Shown here piece after piece: positions 7,399-13,414 of a stretch of 15,012 bases of DNA (the first letter of the stretch is position 1; every line of letters starts with the position of its first letter). The notes beneath the pieces were generated by a model. That model saw nothing but the letters and a program-made list of their open reading frames with translations, had not been told where the DNA came from and did no database searches. This DNA comes from JAGOUB01 sp964640945 (GTDB lineage: Bacteria > Patescibacteriota > Gracilibacteria > Peribacterales > Peribacteraceae): NCBI GenBank assembly GCA_964640945.1, contig CAZXIV010000023.1, positions 1 through 15,012 on the forward strand, in the 5' to 3' direction. Position numbers and translations under genes: made by a program.

Positions 7399-8259
7399 CT
7401 AGCATGAAGCCGACGATCGCCGCCCAAGACCGCTCAGAAACGCTTGCGTGTGCCGGCCACGCATGGTCGGCAGGAGGGCGAGGACGCGGTACGCCCAGCG
7501 CTTCCAGCCGCGCGGCACGACCTTCAAGGCGGGGTTCACGGTCTCGATGTGGACCGCCGAGCGGCCGATGGTCTCCATCCGCTTGAGGGAGTCGGCCAAC
7601 TCCAAATGGTGATGATGCAGAGCTGTGGCATCGGGTTCGTAGACGAGCGGCACGCCCCCTTGGCGCAGACGCAGCCCCCACTCGATGTCCTCCCAGCCAT
7701 AGAGGCCCACGTCTTCGCGAAAGGCGATACCCTTGGCGACGCTCGTCGGCAGGCTGAGGTGCGAGGTATAGGTGTAGCGGTGTTGGAGGGCGGATGGCAG
7801 CGGGCGGTGCGCGTAGGCGGCAATCTGCGGGTAACCGAACTGCCAGCCGCTCGCCTCAAGCCATGTCATCACCGGCGTAAGGCCGCAAGCGGGATCCCAG
7901 GTGGTGAAGCCGAGCACAGCCGCCCGAGGGTGAAGCGCGTGCGTGCGCAGGTGGACGGCGCAGGCGTCAGGTGCCAGGAAGATATCGTCCTGTGAGAACA
8001 GCACCAGCGGTGCGGTCGCTTTCTCCACGCCGCGATTGCGGGCGATACCCTGCTGACACTTGGGGATCGAAAAGAACACCACCGGCCGGCCGCCGACGGT
8101 GACGCACGCCGCAGCTCGCTTCGCGTCTTCATCCGGGCCGTCACTCACCACAATCACCTCCAGCTCGGCCGCCGCCGTCTGGGCCGCCAAGAACCGTAGC
8201 GACCGGGCGAGTAAATCGGCACGCCGGTGGGTAGGGATCACGACAGAGAGCGCGGGCAC
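7399..8259 (-). CDS. Family 2 glycosyltransferase
   Basis: 286-aa GT-A fold glycosyltransferase. It opens PALSVVIPTHRRADLLARSL, the typical nucleotide-sugar-binding strand and loop of GT2 enzymes. Further motifs are VIVVSDGPDED, GIARNRGVEKA, LFSQDDIFL with D91-D92 as the likely metal-binding pair, and GWEDIEWGLRLRQGG (E190-D191) as the likely acceptor/catalytic ED motif. The C-terminus is basic, without clear membrane segments. The reading frame extends to a GTG at 8340. GTG 8259 is preferred because the family normally starts just before the first strand and a TACCAT box lies 6 nt upstream. The sugar and acceptor are unknown; surface polysaccharide or glycoprotein synthesis is likely. It is followed by the lipoprotein gene. 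Confidence 0.88.
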   Translation of the reverse strand: MPALSVVIPTHRRADLLARSLRFLAAQTAAAELEVIVVSDGPDEDAKRAAACVTVGGRPVVFFSIPKCQQGIARNRGVEKATAPLVLFSQDDIFLAPDACAVHLRTHALHPRAAVLGFTTWDPACGLTPVMTWLEASGWQFGYPQIAAYAHRPLPSALQHRYTYTSHLSLPTSVAKGIAFREDVGLYGWEDIEWGLRLRQGGVPLVYEPDATALHHHHLELADSLKRMETIGRSAVHIETVNPALKVVPRGWKRWAYRVLALLPTMRGRHTQAFLSGLGRRSSASC

Positions 8260-8265
8260 GTCCCA

Positions 8266-8271
8266 ATGGTA
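8266..8271 (-). promoter_or_regulatory. Possible leaderless -10 box (TACCAT) of the glycosyltransferase
   Basis: TACCAT on the minus strand is followed by 6 nt and the GTG at 8259. The spacing equals that of the lipoprotein and sugar transferase genes. No -35 is visible, so support comes from the shared pattern. Confidence 0.35.
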
Positions 8272-8316
8272 GCCGAACCCCTTGCGCGAGGCAGGTAAGA
8301 GGCAGAGGATGCGCGG

Positions 8317-8335
8317 CCTGCCGGCCACCGGCAGG
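8317..8335. repeat. Perfect 8-bp inverted repeat between divergent genes
   Basis: CCTGCCGG (8317-8324) and CCGGCAGG (8328-8335) are separated by 3 nt. It lies between the divergent glycosyltransferase and the small 8367 ORF. Neither side has a T tract, so it is not a typical terminator. It could be a regulator site or a REP-like hairpin. Confidence 0.6.
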
Positions 8336-8366
8336 AACACCCTTCACACGCACCGGAGAACCCGCC

Positions 8367-8639
8367 ATGCCAACCGCGATCCCGTCGACCTTTGCCGTAT
8401 ATCTGCGTTCCGCCATAGAGCTGCCCTGGTTCACGACTTACGTCCGCCACATGGGCGGGACCATGTTTCGCCCCGCCGACAGTCAGGGGGCACGCCCCGT
8501 TCCTGCCTGGGACCACTGGCTCCGAGTGGGAGTCACATTCCCAGCGGACCAAGTGATTCCGTTTGTCCGCCAACTACCCCCGTCCGCCCACATACCTAAG
8601 GACTGCAACCACATCCCGACCGAGGGCATCGGGGGATAA
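8367..8639 (+). CDS. Unrecognised small protein (90 aa)
   Basis: Not recognised. The 90-aa product has no signal peptide or membrane helix. It is rich in aromatic residues and Pro, with segments such as AIELPWFTTYVRHMGG and AWDHWLRVGVTFPADQ, which look like a folded globular protein rather than a chance frame. A GGAG (8352-8355 area) precedes the ATG by about 10 nt, and a hairpin with a short T tract follows the TAA. Overlapping frames on both strands are also open, as is common in GC-rich DNA, so the call is moderate. It appears to be a stand-alone unit upstream of tsaB. Confidence 0.5.
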   Translation: MPTAIPSTFAVYLRSAIELPWFTTYVRHMGGTMFRPADSQGARPVPAWDHWLRVGVTFPADQVIPFVRQLPPSAHIPKDCNHIPTEGIGG

Positions 8640-8656
8640 ATGATGTCTGCCTGATT

Positions 8657-8685
8657 ACCCGGTGCTTCCAGGCACCGGGTTCTTT
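8657..8685 (+). terminator. Probable terminator after the 90-aa ORF
   Basis: ACCCGGTGC (8657-8665) pairs perfectly over 9 bp with GCACCGGGT (8672-8680) around a 6-nt loop. It is followed by TCTTT, a short T tract. It lies 17 nt after the TAA at 8637-8639 and runs directly into the tsaB -10 box. Confidence 0.6.
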
Positions 8686-8690
8686 AGAAT
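8685..8690 (+). promoter_or_regulatory. -10 box TAGAAT of tsaB, probable leaderless promoter
   Basis: TAGAAT ends 8 nt before the tsaB ATG at 8699. No SD fits in that gap. The position where a -35 would lie falls within the upstream terminator stem. Confidence 0.5.
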
Positions 8691-8698
8691 GTCCGCAC

Positions 8699-9307
8699 AT
8701 GAAAGCGCTCTTCCTTGACCTGGCCCACCACGACGGTTCCGTTGCCTGCGTGACGGCACAAGAGACCATCGTCCGCCGCGCGGTCGACCGCCGCCTGCGC
8801 GACGACGGCCTGGTGCCGCTCATCAACGAAGTTCTCCAAGAAGCCAACTGGACAGCCGAAGACCTGACGCACGTCGCCTGCATCACCGGGCCGGGCGGTT
8901 TCACGAGCCTGCGGGTGGCGGTAGCCGCGGCAAACGCTCTCGCCTGGGAAAGAAAGATCCCGGTCTTACCCATTCATGGCAGTGAGCTGTGGCGAGCGCG
9001 ACTCGATTCGCCCGACGCCCTCTGGCTCCATAGCACCCGTCTCGACCAGCTCTTCGTCCGCGGTCTCGGAGCCCTCGCCCCGCTCTGGCCGGAACCGACC
9101 CTGCAAACCCTGAACGCAATCCTGAACCAGGCCCCCGTTGGCGCCCCTTGGGCCGGCGAACTGATCCCAGCCCACGCCGAGACCCTCGCTTCACTCCAGC
9201 TAACACCAGCCAAACTCCGCCCGATCGAATCCGTTTTACCCACCCTTCTTCAGGGGGCAAAGGAAGCCCAGGCGCCCATTGATCCTTGGTATGGACGAGG
9301 GTATTAA
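8699..9307 (+). CDS. tsaB: tRNA threonylcarbamoyladenosine biosynthesis protein TsaB
   Basis: 202-aa TsaB, a catalytically inactive ASKHA-fold partner that, with TsaD and TsaE, transfers threonylcarbamoyl to A37 of ANN-decoding tRNAs. The N-terminus MKALFLDLAHHDGSVAC is the first ASKHA strand pair. The family hallmark GPGGFTSLRVAVAAANALAW is at about residues 64-83, followed by KIPVLPI. The length is slightly short for the family, mainly in the more variable C-terminal half. Neither tsaD, tsaE nor rimI is adjacent. The ATG is supported by the -10 box 8 nt upstream. Its end runs into the heptad repeat before secA. Confidence 0.9.
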   Translation: MKALFLDLAHHDGSVACVTAQETIVRRAVDRRLRDDGLVPLINEVLQEANWTAEDLTHVACITGPGGFTSLRVAVAAANALAWERKIPVLPIHGSELWRARLDSPDALWLHSTRLDQLFVRGLGALAPLWPEPTLQTLNAILNQAPVGAPWAGELIPAHAETLASLQLTPAKLRPIESVLPTLLQGAKEAQAPIDPWYGRGY

Positions 9308-9308
9308 C

Positions 9309-9399
9309 GAGTATTAGGTATTGAGTATTAAGTATTCAGGGTTCATGACTGACATGGCATGCTTTACCTCTTAATACTTACTACCTAATACTCAATACT
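9309..9399. repeat. Inverted repeat made of 7-bp units between tsaB and secA
   Basis: The left arm is four heptads, AGTATTA, GGTATTG, AGTATTA and AGTATTC (9310-9337). The right arm is four heptads in reverse orientation, TAATACT, TACTACC, TAATACT and CAATACT (9372-9399). Arms 9309-9332 and 9370-9393 are complementary at 22 of 24 positions, with a 37-nt spacer. It is much more AT-rich than its surroundings. The repeat begins right after the tsaB stop. No GC-rich terminator or coding frame explains it. Confidence 0.85.
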
Positions 9400-9442
9400 G
9401 CCGAAGGGGTAGTTTTTATAAGCAAATCCCTGTCCACCGCGC

Positions 9443-9448
9443 TATACT
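9443..9448 (+). promoter_or_regulatory. -10 box TATACT of secA, near-leaderless promoter
   Basis: TATACT ends 9 nt before the secA ATG at 9458, so the transcript would start within about 3 nt of the start codon. It is the same hexamer as before the 256 gene. No -35 or SD is visible. Confidence 0.5.
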
Positions 9449-9457
9449 GCCTCGTCC

Positions 9458-12181
9458 ATGAGCATCCTCGACACCCTCAACCGAATGTTCGGCGACACCT
9501 CGCGCAAGGAGGTGCAGCGCCTCCTGCCTCTTGTCCGCCAGATCCGCGAAATCCAGGCCTCGCCCGAGTACCGCGCTCTGACACTCGTCGATCTCCCGCA
9601 GAAAACAGAGGAATTCAAGCGCCTCTACAACGCAGGTGAAACGCTTGATGAACTGTTACCCCGGGCATTCGCACTCGTCGTGCGCGCTTGCGAACTGCTG
9701 AAGGGCACCACCATGGGCATCGGCAAGCAGGAGCTCACCTGGGACATGGTCCCCTTCGACGTGCAGCTCATCGGCGGCATAATTTTACACCGCGGCAATA
9801 TTGCCGAGATGAAGACCGGCGAAGGTAAAACCCTCGTTTGTACGCTACCTGTGTACTTAAACGCCCTCTCAGGCAAGGGCGTGCACGTCGTGACCGTCAA
9901 CGACTACCTGGCCAAGCGCGACGCGCAGTGGATGGGCCTCCTCTATCAGGCGCTCGGACTCAGGGTCGGCGTCATCGTTCACGGCCTCAATAACGAGGAG
10001 CGCCGGGCCGCCTACAACAGCGACATCACCTACGGCACCAATAACGAGTACGGCTTCGACTACCTGCGCGACAACATGGCGCCGTCGCTCACGCACCAGG
10101 TGCAGCGCCCGCTCAATTACGCCATTGTCGACGAAGTGGACTCCATCCTGGTGGATGAGGCCCGCACGCCACTCATCATCTCGGCCCCGGCCGAGGAGTC
10201 GACCACCAAGTACGCCCAGTACGCTCTGCTCGTGCAGGACCTGCGCGAGGGAGAGCACTTCACGCGCGATGAGAAGCAGCGCGCCGCCACTCTCACCGAA
10301 GCCGGCATCGCCTACCTAGAGGCCAAGATGGGCGTCGAGAACATCTACACCGATAAGGGCTTTCAGGAGGTGCACCACATCGAGCAAGCCCTCAAGGCCC
10401 ACGCCATTTTTAAGCGTGACACCGACTACGTCGTGAAGGACGGTGAGGTGATTATTGTCGACGAATTCACCGGCCGCCTGATGCCCGGACGCCGCTACAG
10501 CCACGGCCTCCACCAGGCCATTGAGGCCAAAGAGAAGGTTGAGGTCCAGCGCGAGAGTCGCACGCTGGCCACCATCACGTTCCAAAACTACTTCCGCCTC
10601 TTCCCCAAGCTCGCCGGTATGACGGGTACGGCCAAGACGGAAGAAGAGGAATTCGAGTCGATCTACAAGTTGAAAGTTGTGGTCATCCCCACGCACCGCC
10701 CGGTCACGCGCCAAGACCAGACCGACGCCATCTACCGCACGGTGGAGCACAAGTTCCGCGCGGTGGTCCGCGCCGTCAAAGAGCGCCACGCCAGGGGTCA
10801 GCCCGTGCTCGTGGGCACCACCTCCATCGAAAAGTCGGAAGTGCTGAGCAAGCTCCTGGAACAAGACGGCATTCCTCACCAGGTGCTCAACGCCAAACAA
10901 CATGAGAAAGAAGCCGACATCGTCGCCGGCGCGGGCCAGCGAGGATCGGTCACCATCGCCACCAACATGGCCGGCCGCGGCACCGACATCAAACTGGGCG
11001 AAGGCGTCGCCGCCCTCGGCGGTCTGACCATTCTCGGCACCGAGCGCCACGAAGCGCGCCGTATCGATAACCAATTACGTGGCCGCTCCGGCCGCCAGGG
11101 CGACCCCGGCGAAAGTCTGTTCTTCGTCTCGATGGAGGACGACCTCATGCGCCTATTCGGCGGTGACCGTCTCAAGTCGATGATGGAACGCCTGCAGGTA
11201 CCCGACGACGTGCCGCTGCAAAACGGCGTCGTCAGCCGCAGTATCGAGAGCGCCCAGAAGCGCGTGGAAGGCCACAACTTCGATATCCGCCGCCACGTCC
11301 TGCAATACGACAACGTCATGAACAAGCACCGCGATATCATCTACAAGCGGCGCCAGAAAATCCTTGAGCGTATTGCGGAAGCCGAGAGCGGCCAGGGCAC
11401 CGTCGCCGAAGCCGGCGCGCTCCACAGCGACATCATCACCGCCATCGAACGCGAAGGCCGGGCGATCGCCGCGGCCCACACCACCGACCGCGATCCTGAG
11501 AATTGGGACCTCCAGACAATGCTCGCCGTCATGAGTGGCTTCCACCCGGAAGCGGCTCAGAGCCTGACACTCGAAGAGCTCCGCACGCACGAGGACCGCG
11601 AACACATTGAGCAGCGCGTAGTCGATGCCCTCATCAGTGCCTACGAGCGCGCTTGCGCCGCCACCGACGCTGTCATTGTCAGCCGCGCTGAGCGCATCAT
11701 CACGCTGCGTTCTATCGACACACACTGGATGAACCATATCGACGAGATGAGCCACCTGCGCGAGCAGGTCGCGTTCTCGGGCTTCGCTCAACGCGACCCG
11801 CTGGTGGAGTACCAGGACCAGGGCTTCCGCAAATTCCAGCAATTGCTCGCCACCATCGATGCCACCATCGTACGCATGCTGCTCCAGGTGGACTTTAAGC
11901 AATTTGCCGCCCCCGTGCGTATGGTTGAGGTAGAGGAGCCCACACTCATCACCAACGCCGACCAAATCGAAGCCGAGCTGACGCACACCGGCGTCGGCCT
12001 GGCCGCTCATTCGTCTGCACCCGCCGCCCGCCCCGCACACCCGCCGCTCCCCCACGAGCGCCGATCCTCGCCTCCCGGCGCGCCCAAGGCCAAGGCCGCC
12101 CAGCCCGAAGTGGGCCGCAACGATCCCTGCCCCTGCGGCAGCGGCAAGAAGTATAAGAAGTGCCACGGGCAGAACGCCTAA
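9458..12181 (+). CDS. secA: Preprotein translocase motor ATPase SecA
   Basis: 907-aa SecA, the cytoplasmic ATPase that drives unfolded preproteins through SecYEG. Length is normal (E. coli 901). Walker A is MKTGEGKT (M118-T125) and Walker B is VDEVD (D225-E226). The preprotein cross-linking domain follows (about 230-370). NBD2 contains TMTGTA, VLVGTTSIEKSE, ATNMAGRGTDIKLG, and LRGRSGRQGDPGES with the arginine finger. The helical scaffold includes IDTHWMNHIDEMSHLREQV. A Pro/Ala-rich linker (about 855-884) leads to the zinc-binding SEC-C tail (C891, C893, C902, H903), which binds SecB or ribosomes in other bacteria. The last 84 coding bases recur at 13314-13397. It serves the lipoprotein and SLH protein seen here. 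Confidence 0.98.
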   Translation: MSILDTLNRMFGDTSRKEVQRLLPLVRQIREIQASPEYRALTLVDLPQKTEEFKRLYNAGETLDELLPRAFALVVRACELLKGTTMGIGKQELTWDMVPFDVQLIGGIILHRGNIAEMKTGEGKTLVCTLPVYLNALSGKGVHVVTVNDYLAKRDAQWMGLLYQALGLRVGVIVHGLNNEERRAAYNSDITYGTNNEYGFDYLRDNMAPSLTHQVQRPLNYAIVDEVDSILVDEARTPLIISAPAEESTTKYAQYALLVQDLREGEHFTRDEKQRAATLTEAGIAYLEAKMGVENIYTDKGFQEVHHIEQALKAHAIFKRDTDYVVKDGEVIIVDEFTGRLMPGRRYSHGLHQAIEAKEKVEVQRESRTLATITFQNYFRLFPKLAGMTGTAKTEEEEFESIYKLKVVVIPTHRPVTRQDQTDAIYRTVEHKFRAVVRAVKERHARGQPVLVGTTSIEKSEVLSKLLEQDGIPHQVLNAKQHEKEADIVAGAGQRGSVTIATNMAGRGTDIKLGEGVAALGGLTILGTERHEARRIDNQLRGRSGRQGDPGESLFFVSMEDDLMRLFGGDRLKSMMERLQVPDDVPLQNGVVSRSIESAQKRVEGHNFDIRRHVLQYDNVMNKHRDIIYKRRQKILERIAEAESGQGTVAEAGALHSDIITAIEREGRAIAAAHTTDRDPENWDLQTMLAVMSGFHPEAAQSLTLEELRTHEDREHIEQRVVDALISAYERACAATDAVIVSRAERIITLRSIDTHWMNHIDEMSHLREQVAFSGFAQRDPLVEYQDQGFRKFQQLLATIDATIVRMLLQVDFKQFAAPVRMVEVEEPTLITNADQIEAELTHTGVGLAAHSSAPAARPAHPPLPHERRSSPPGAPKAKAAQPEVGRNDPCPCGSGKKYKKCHGQNA

Positions 12182-12182
12182 G
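12098..12182 (+). repeat. Direct repeat, copy 1: 3' end of secA (zinc-binding tail)
   Basis: This is the functional copy, coding the secA residues from AQPEVG to the stop. It matches 13314-13398 at 81 of 85 positions: 68 identical bases (12098-12165), then mismatches at 12166, 12173, 12175 and 12178. The spacing between copies is 1216 bp. Confidence 0.95.
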
Positions 12183-12190
12183 ATCACACG

Positions 12191-12219
12191 GAAAACCCAT
12201 TGCTCTTTAGACAATGGGT
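12191..12219 (-). terminator. Probable terminator of the 297-aa gene (minus strand)
   Basis: ACCCATTG and CAATGGGT form an 8-bp perfect stem (12195-12202 with 12212-12219) and a 9-nt loop. On the minus strand the stem is followed by a short T tract (TTTT at 12195-12192). There is no T tract on the plus strand, so it serves the minus gene better than secA. Confidence 0.5.
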
Positions 12220-12226
12220 AATGTCT

Positions 12227-12247
12227 CGTCGCAAATTCAATGCGACG
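12227..12247. repeat. Second hairpin at the end of the 297-aa gene
   Basis: CGTCGCA (12227-12233) and TGCGACG (12241-12247) pair perfectly over 7 bp around an AT-rich 7-nt loop. It lies immediately after the minus-strand stop codon. No T tract follows, so it may aid RNA stability or work with the adjacent terminator hairpin. Confidence 0.5.
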
Positions 12248-12249
12248 AT

Positions 12250-13143
12250 CTATGATTGTTGATACAAAAAGAATTCCTCGCCATCGAGAAGGCGGCAATC
12301 GACATGTTGCTTCTCCACTGCGCGCACAACCCAGTACGGCGCAGTTGAGCCTAATGAGGCGCCACGACAAGTTCTAACTACCTCTAGCCAAGTTCCATCC
12401 AAGCTCGGAGCAAAGACCGTCCAATACTTCTCGATTCTAAGCTGATTTTTAAGCCAGCGAGCTGCTTGGTAGATCTCACCTACAGTTAGGGGTTGAAGCC
12501 CTCGTCGCTGTGCCCATTGTTGTAGCTCTTCGCCCGTCACGCGGTAGCGGAGTGTGGTGTTGTTTTTCAATTGAATCAGTGTGTACCGATTGTTCAATGG
12601 GATCTCTTCGACATCCTGTGGCACTGCAACCTCTGCTCCGTGAGCACTGTAGGACGGGTCTCCGTCCTCATTACCCTGGAGAAATTTTTGAAGGTGACTT
12701 GCCGCTCCGTCTAAAAGCCACCAATGCCTTAACCGCGTCGGCAAGCGCTGCGTTAATCCGTGCCAATAGGCCGGCGGCGGGCAATCTTGACTAGAAAAAA
12801 CAGACGTCACCCGACCGCAGTCCGATCGTTGCTTAGGACTCAAATGGAACGATGCATCATCCAAACCCTTAAGCTTGTACGCAATTTCCGCCAATCCCAA
12901 CCGCCGTGTGGCATGCGTAATCGCCTCTGTTGTCAGCGACTCTTGCAAGTCTCCCAAAGGATTCCCGAAGCTGCGCCACTCTGCCCACATGATGTCTTGT
13001 TCAACAGCCATTTGGGCACCCCAAAGATCATGAAAGTGCGCATCCGTCTGCAGAGCCTGCCATTGCTGTAGCAACAGGGAATACTGCTCAGAAATTGTTT
13101 TTAGTCGAGCAACGATGCCCGCACGGTGGTCTTCAAATGTCAT
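12250..13143 (-). CDS. Unrecognised 297-aa protein in the cassette
   Basis: Not recognised. A soluble protein of 297 aa without signal peptide or membrane helix. The N-terminal ~70 residues are helical and Trp-rich (SEQYSLLLQQWQALQ, DIMWAEWRSFGNPLGDLQES). The middle has RLRHWWLLDGAASHLQKFL. The C-terminal ~110 residues, from LNNRYTLIQLKNNTTLRYR, look alpha/beta and include VGEIYQAARWLKNQLRIEKY and YWVVRAVEK. There are four scattered Cys but no metal-site spacing, and no nuclease or nucleotide-binding motif is evident. The start is well supported: AGGAG (13154-13150) lies 6 nt before the ATG, and a canonical promoter precedes it. Codon use is more A/T-rich than its neighbours. With duplicated secA ends on both sides, it is probably acquired cargo. 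Confidence 0.85.
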   Translation of the reverse strand: MTFEDHRAGIVARLKTISEQYSLLLQQWQALQTDAHFHDLWGAQMAVEQDIMWAEWRSFGNPLGDLQESLTTEAITHATRRLGLAEIAYKLKGLDDASFHLSPKQRSDCGRVTSVFSSQDCPPPAYWHGLTQRLPTRLRHWWLLDGAASHLQKFLQGNEDGDPSYSAHGAEVAVPQDVEEIPLNNRYTLIQLKNNTTLRYRVTGEELQQWAQRRGLQPLTVGEIYQAARWLKNQLRIEKYWTVFAPSLDGTWLEVVRTCRGASLGSTAPYWVVRAVEKQHVDCRLLDGEEFFLYQQS

Positions 13144-13153
13144 GTCTTGCTCC

Positions 13154-13178
13154 TAAATTTGTGAACGAACTAAATTTA
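13154..13178. promoter_or_regulatory. Dyad, possible operator of the 297-aa gene
   Basis: TAAATTT (13154-13160) and AAATTTA (13172-13178) are perfect 7-bp inverted arms separated by 11 nt. The dyad spans from the -10 box to the SD, the expected place for a repressor site. No regulator gene is adjacent, so autoregulation is possible. Confidence 0.4.
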
Positions 13179-13206
13179 TTAAAGCACATATAAGTATTTA
13201 GGTCAA
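13178..13206 (-). promoter_or_regulatory. Canonical promoter of the 297-aa gene
   Basis: On the minus strand TTGACC (13206-13201), a 17-bp spacer and TTTAAT (13183-13178) form a near-consensus promoter. The leader would be about 27 nt and includes the AGGAG SD. This differs from the leaderless pattern of neighbouring housekeeping genes. Confidence 0.75.
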
Positions 13207-13265
13207 TTTTAGCAGGACACACCCAGAGAGTGACACAGCGTCTATTCGCCAGAGCGAGAGTATGC

Positions 13266-13397
13266 ATGCCCCATGCGCCCCACCCTTCCTCTCGCCCCCC
13301 TCTCCGTCCTCCTGCCCAGCCCGAAGTGGGCCGCAACGATCCCTGCCCCTGCGGCAGCGGCAAGAAGTATAAGAAGTGCCATGGGCAGGAGGCTTAA
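13266..13397 (+). pseudogene. Second copy of the secA zinc-binding tail, orphan fragment
   Basis: An open frame ends in AQPEVG followed by the same SEC-C motif as secA (Cys-Pro-Cys, then Cys-His) and a TAA. The frame is open from about 13194, with an ATG at 13266 that would give 43 aa. Its first ~16 residues (MPHAPHPSSRPPLRPP) are Pro-rich like the SecA linker but not alignable base for base. The differences from secA at the end are one residue (Asn to Glu) and two silent changes. No promoter or SD is seen for it. It is best read as the remnant of an original or second secA 3' end. Confidence 0.7.
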
Positions 13398-13398
13398 G
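13314..13398 (+). repeat. Direct repeat, copy 2 of the secA 3' end
   Basis: This matches 12098-12182 at 81 of 85 positions, with the first 68 bases identical. The stop codon at 13395-13397 is only 4 nt before the -10 box of the SLH gene. This suggests it sits in the ancestral secA-SLH junction. Confidence 0.95.
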
Positions 13399-13401
13399 TG
13401 A

Positions 13402-13407
13402 TAGGAT
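13402..13407 (+). promoter_or_regulatory. -10 box TAGGAT of the SLH gene, probable leaderless promoter
   Basis: TAGGAT ends 7 nt before the ATG at 13415, matching the spacing before secA, tsaB and the 256 gene. There is no SD. Confidence 0.45.
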
Positions 13408-13414
13408 CAGGCCT

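Larger units (their letters stand above)
12183..13313. mobile_element. Putative inserted cassette between two copies of the secA tail
   Basis: About 1.13 kb lies between the repeated secA 3' ends. It contains one minus-strand gene with its own promoter and terminator, and it is visibly lower in GC than the flanks. No transposase, integrase or terminal inverted repeat is present, so any mobility is inferred from the flanking direct repeats and composition. It could instead result from homologous recombination with a related secA allele. Confidence 0.45.

Noticed and set aside
9370..9420. Rho-independent terminator after tsaB
   Set aside because: The inverted repeat is AT-rich with a 37-nt loop, and the nearest T run (from about 9413) is about 20 nt past the arm, not at the stem base.
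11153..12370. 405-codon minus-strand open frame opposite secA
   Set aside because: It is antisense to an unmistakable full-length secA, shows no domain and has biased composition; GC-rich coding DNA commonly leaves such shadow frames open.
12178..13400. CRISPR array, transposon ends or integrase around the duplicated secA tail
   Set aside because: There are only two repeat copies, with no spacer periodicity, no terminal inverted repeats and no recombinase gene in the interval.
13376..13414. Upstream ATG extension of the SLH protein
   Set aside because: It would add 13 residues before a clear signal peptide and lies in the secA-tail repeat; ATG 13415 has a -10 box 7 nt upstream.
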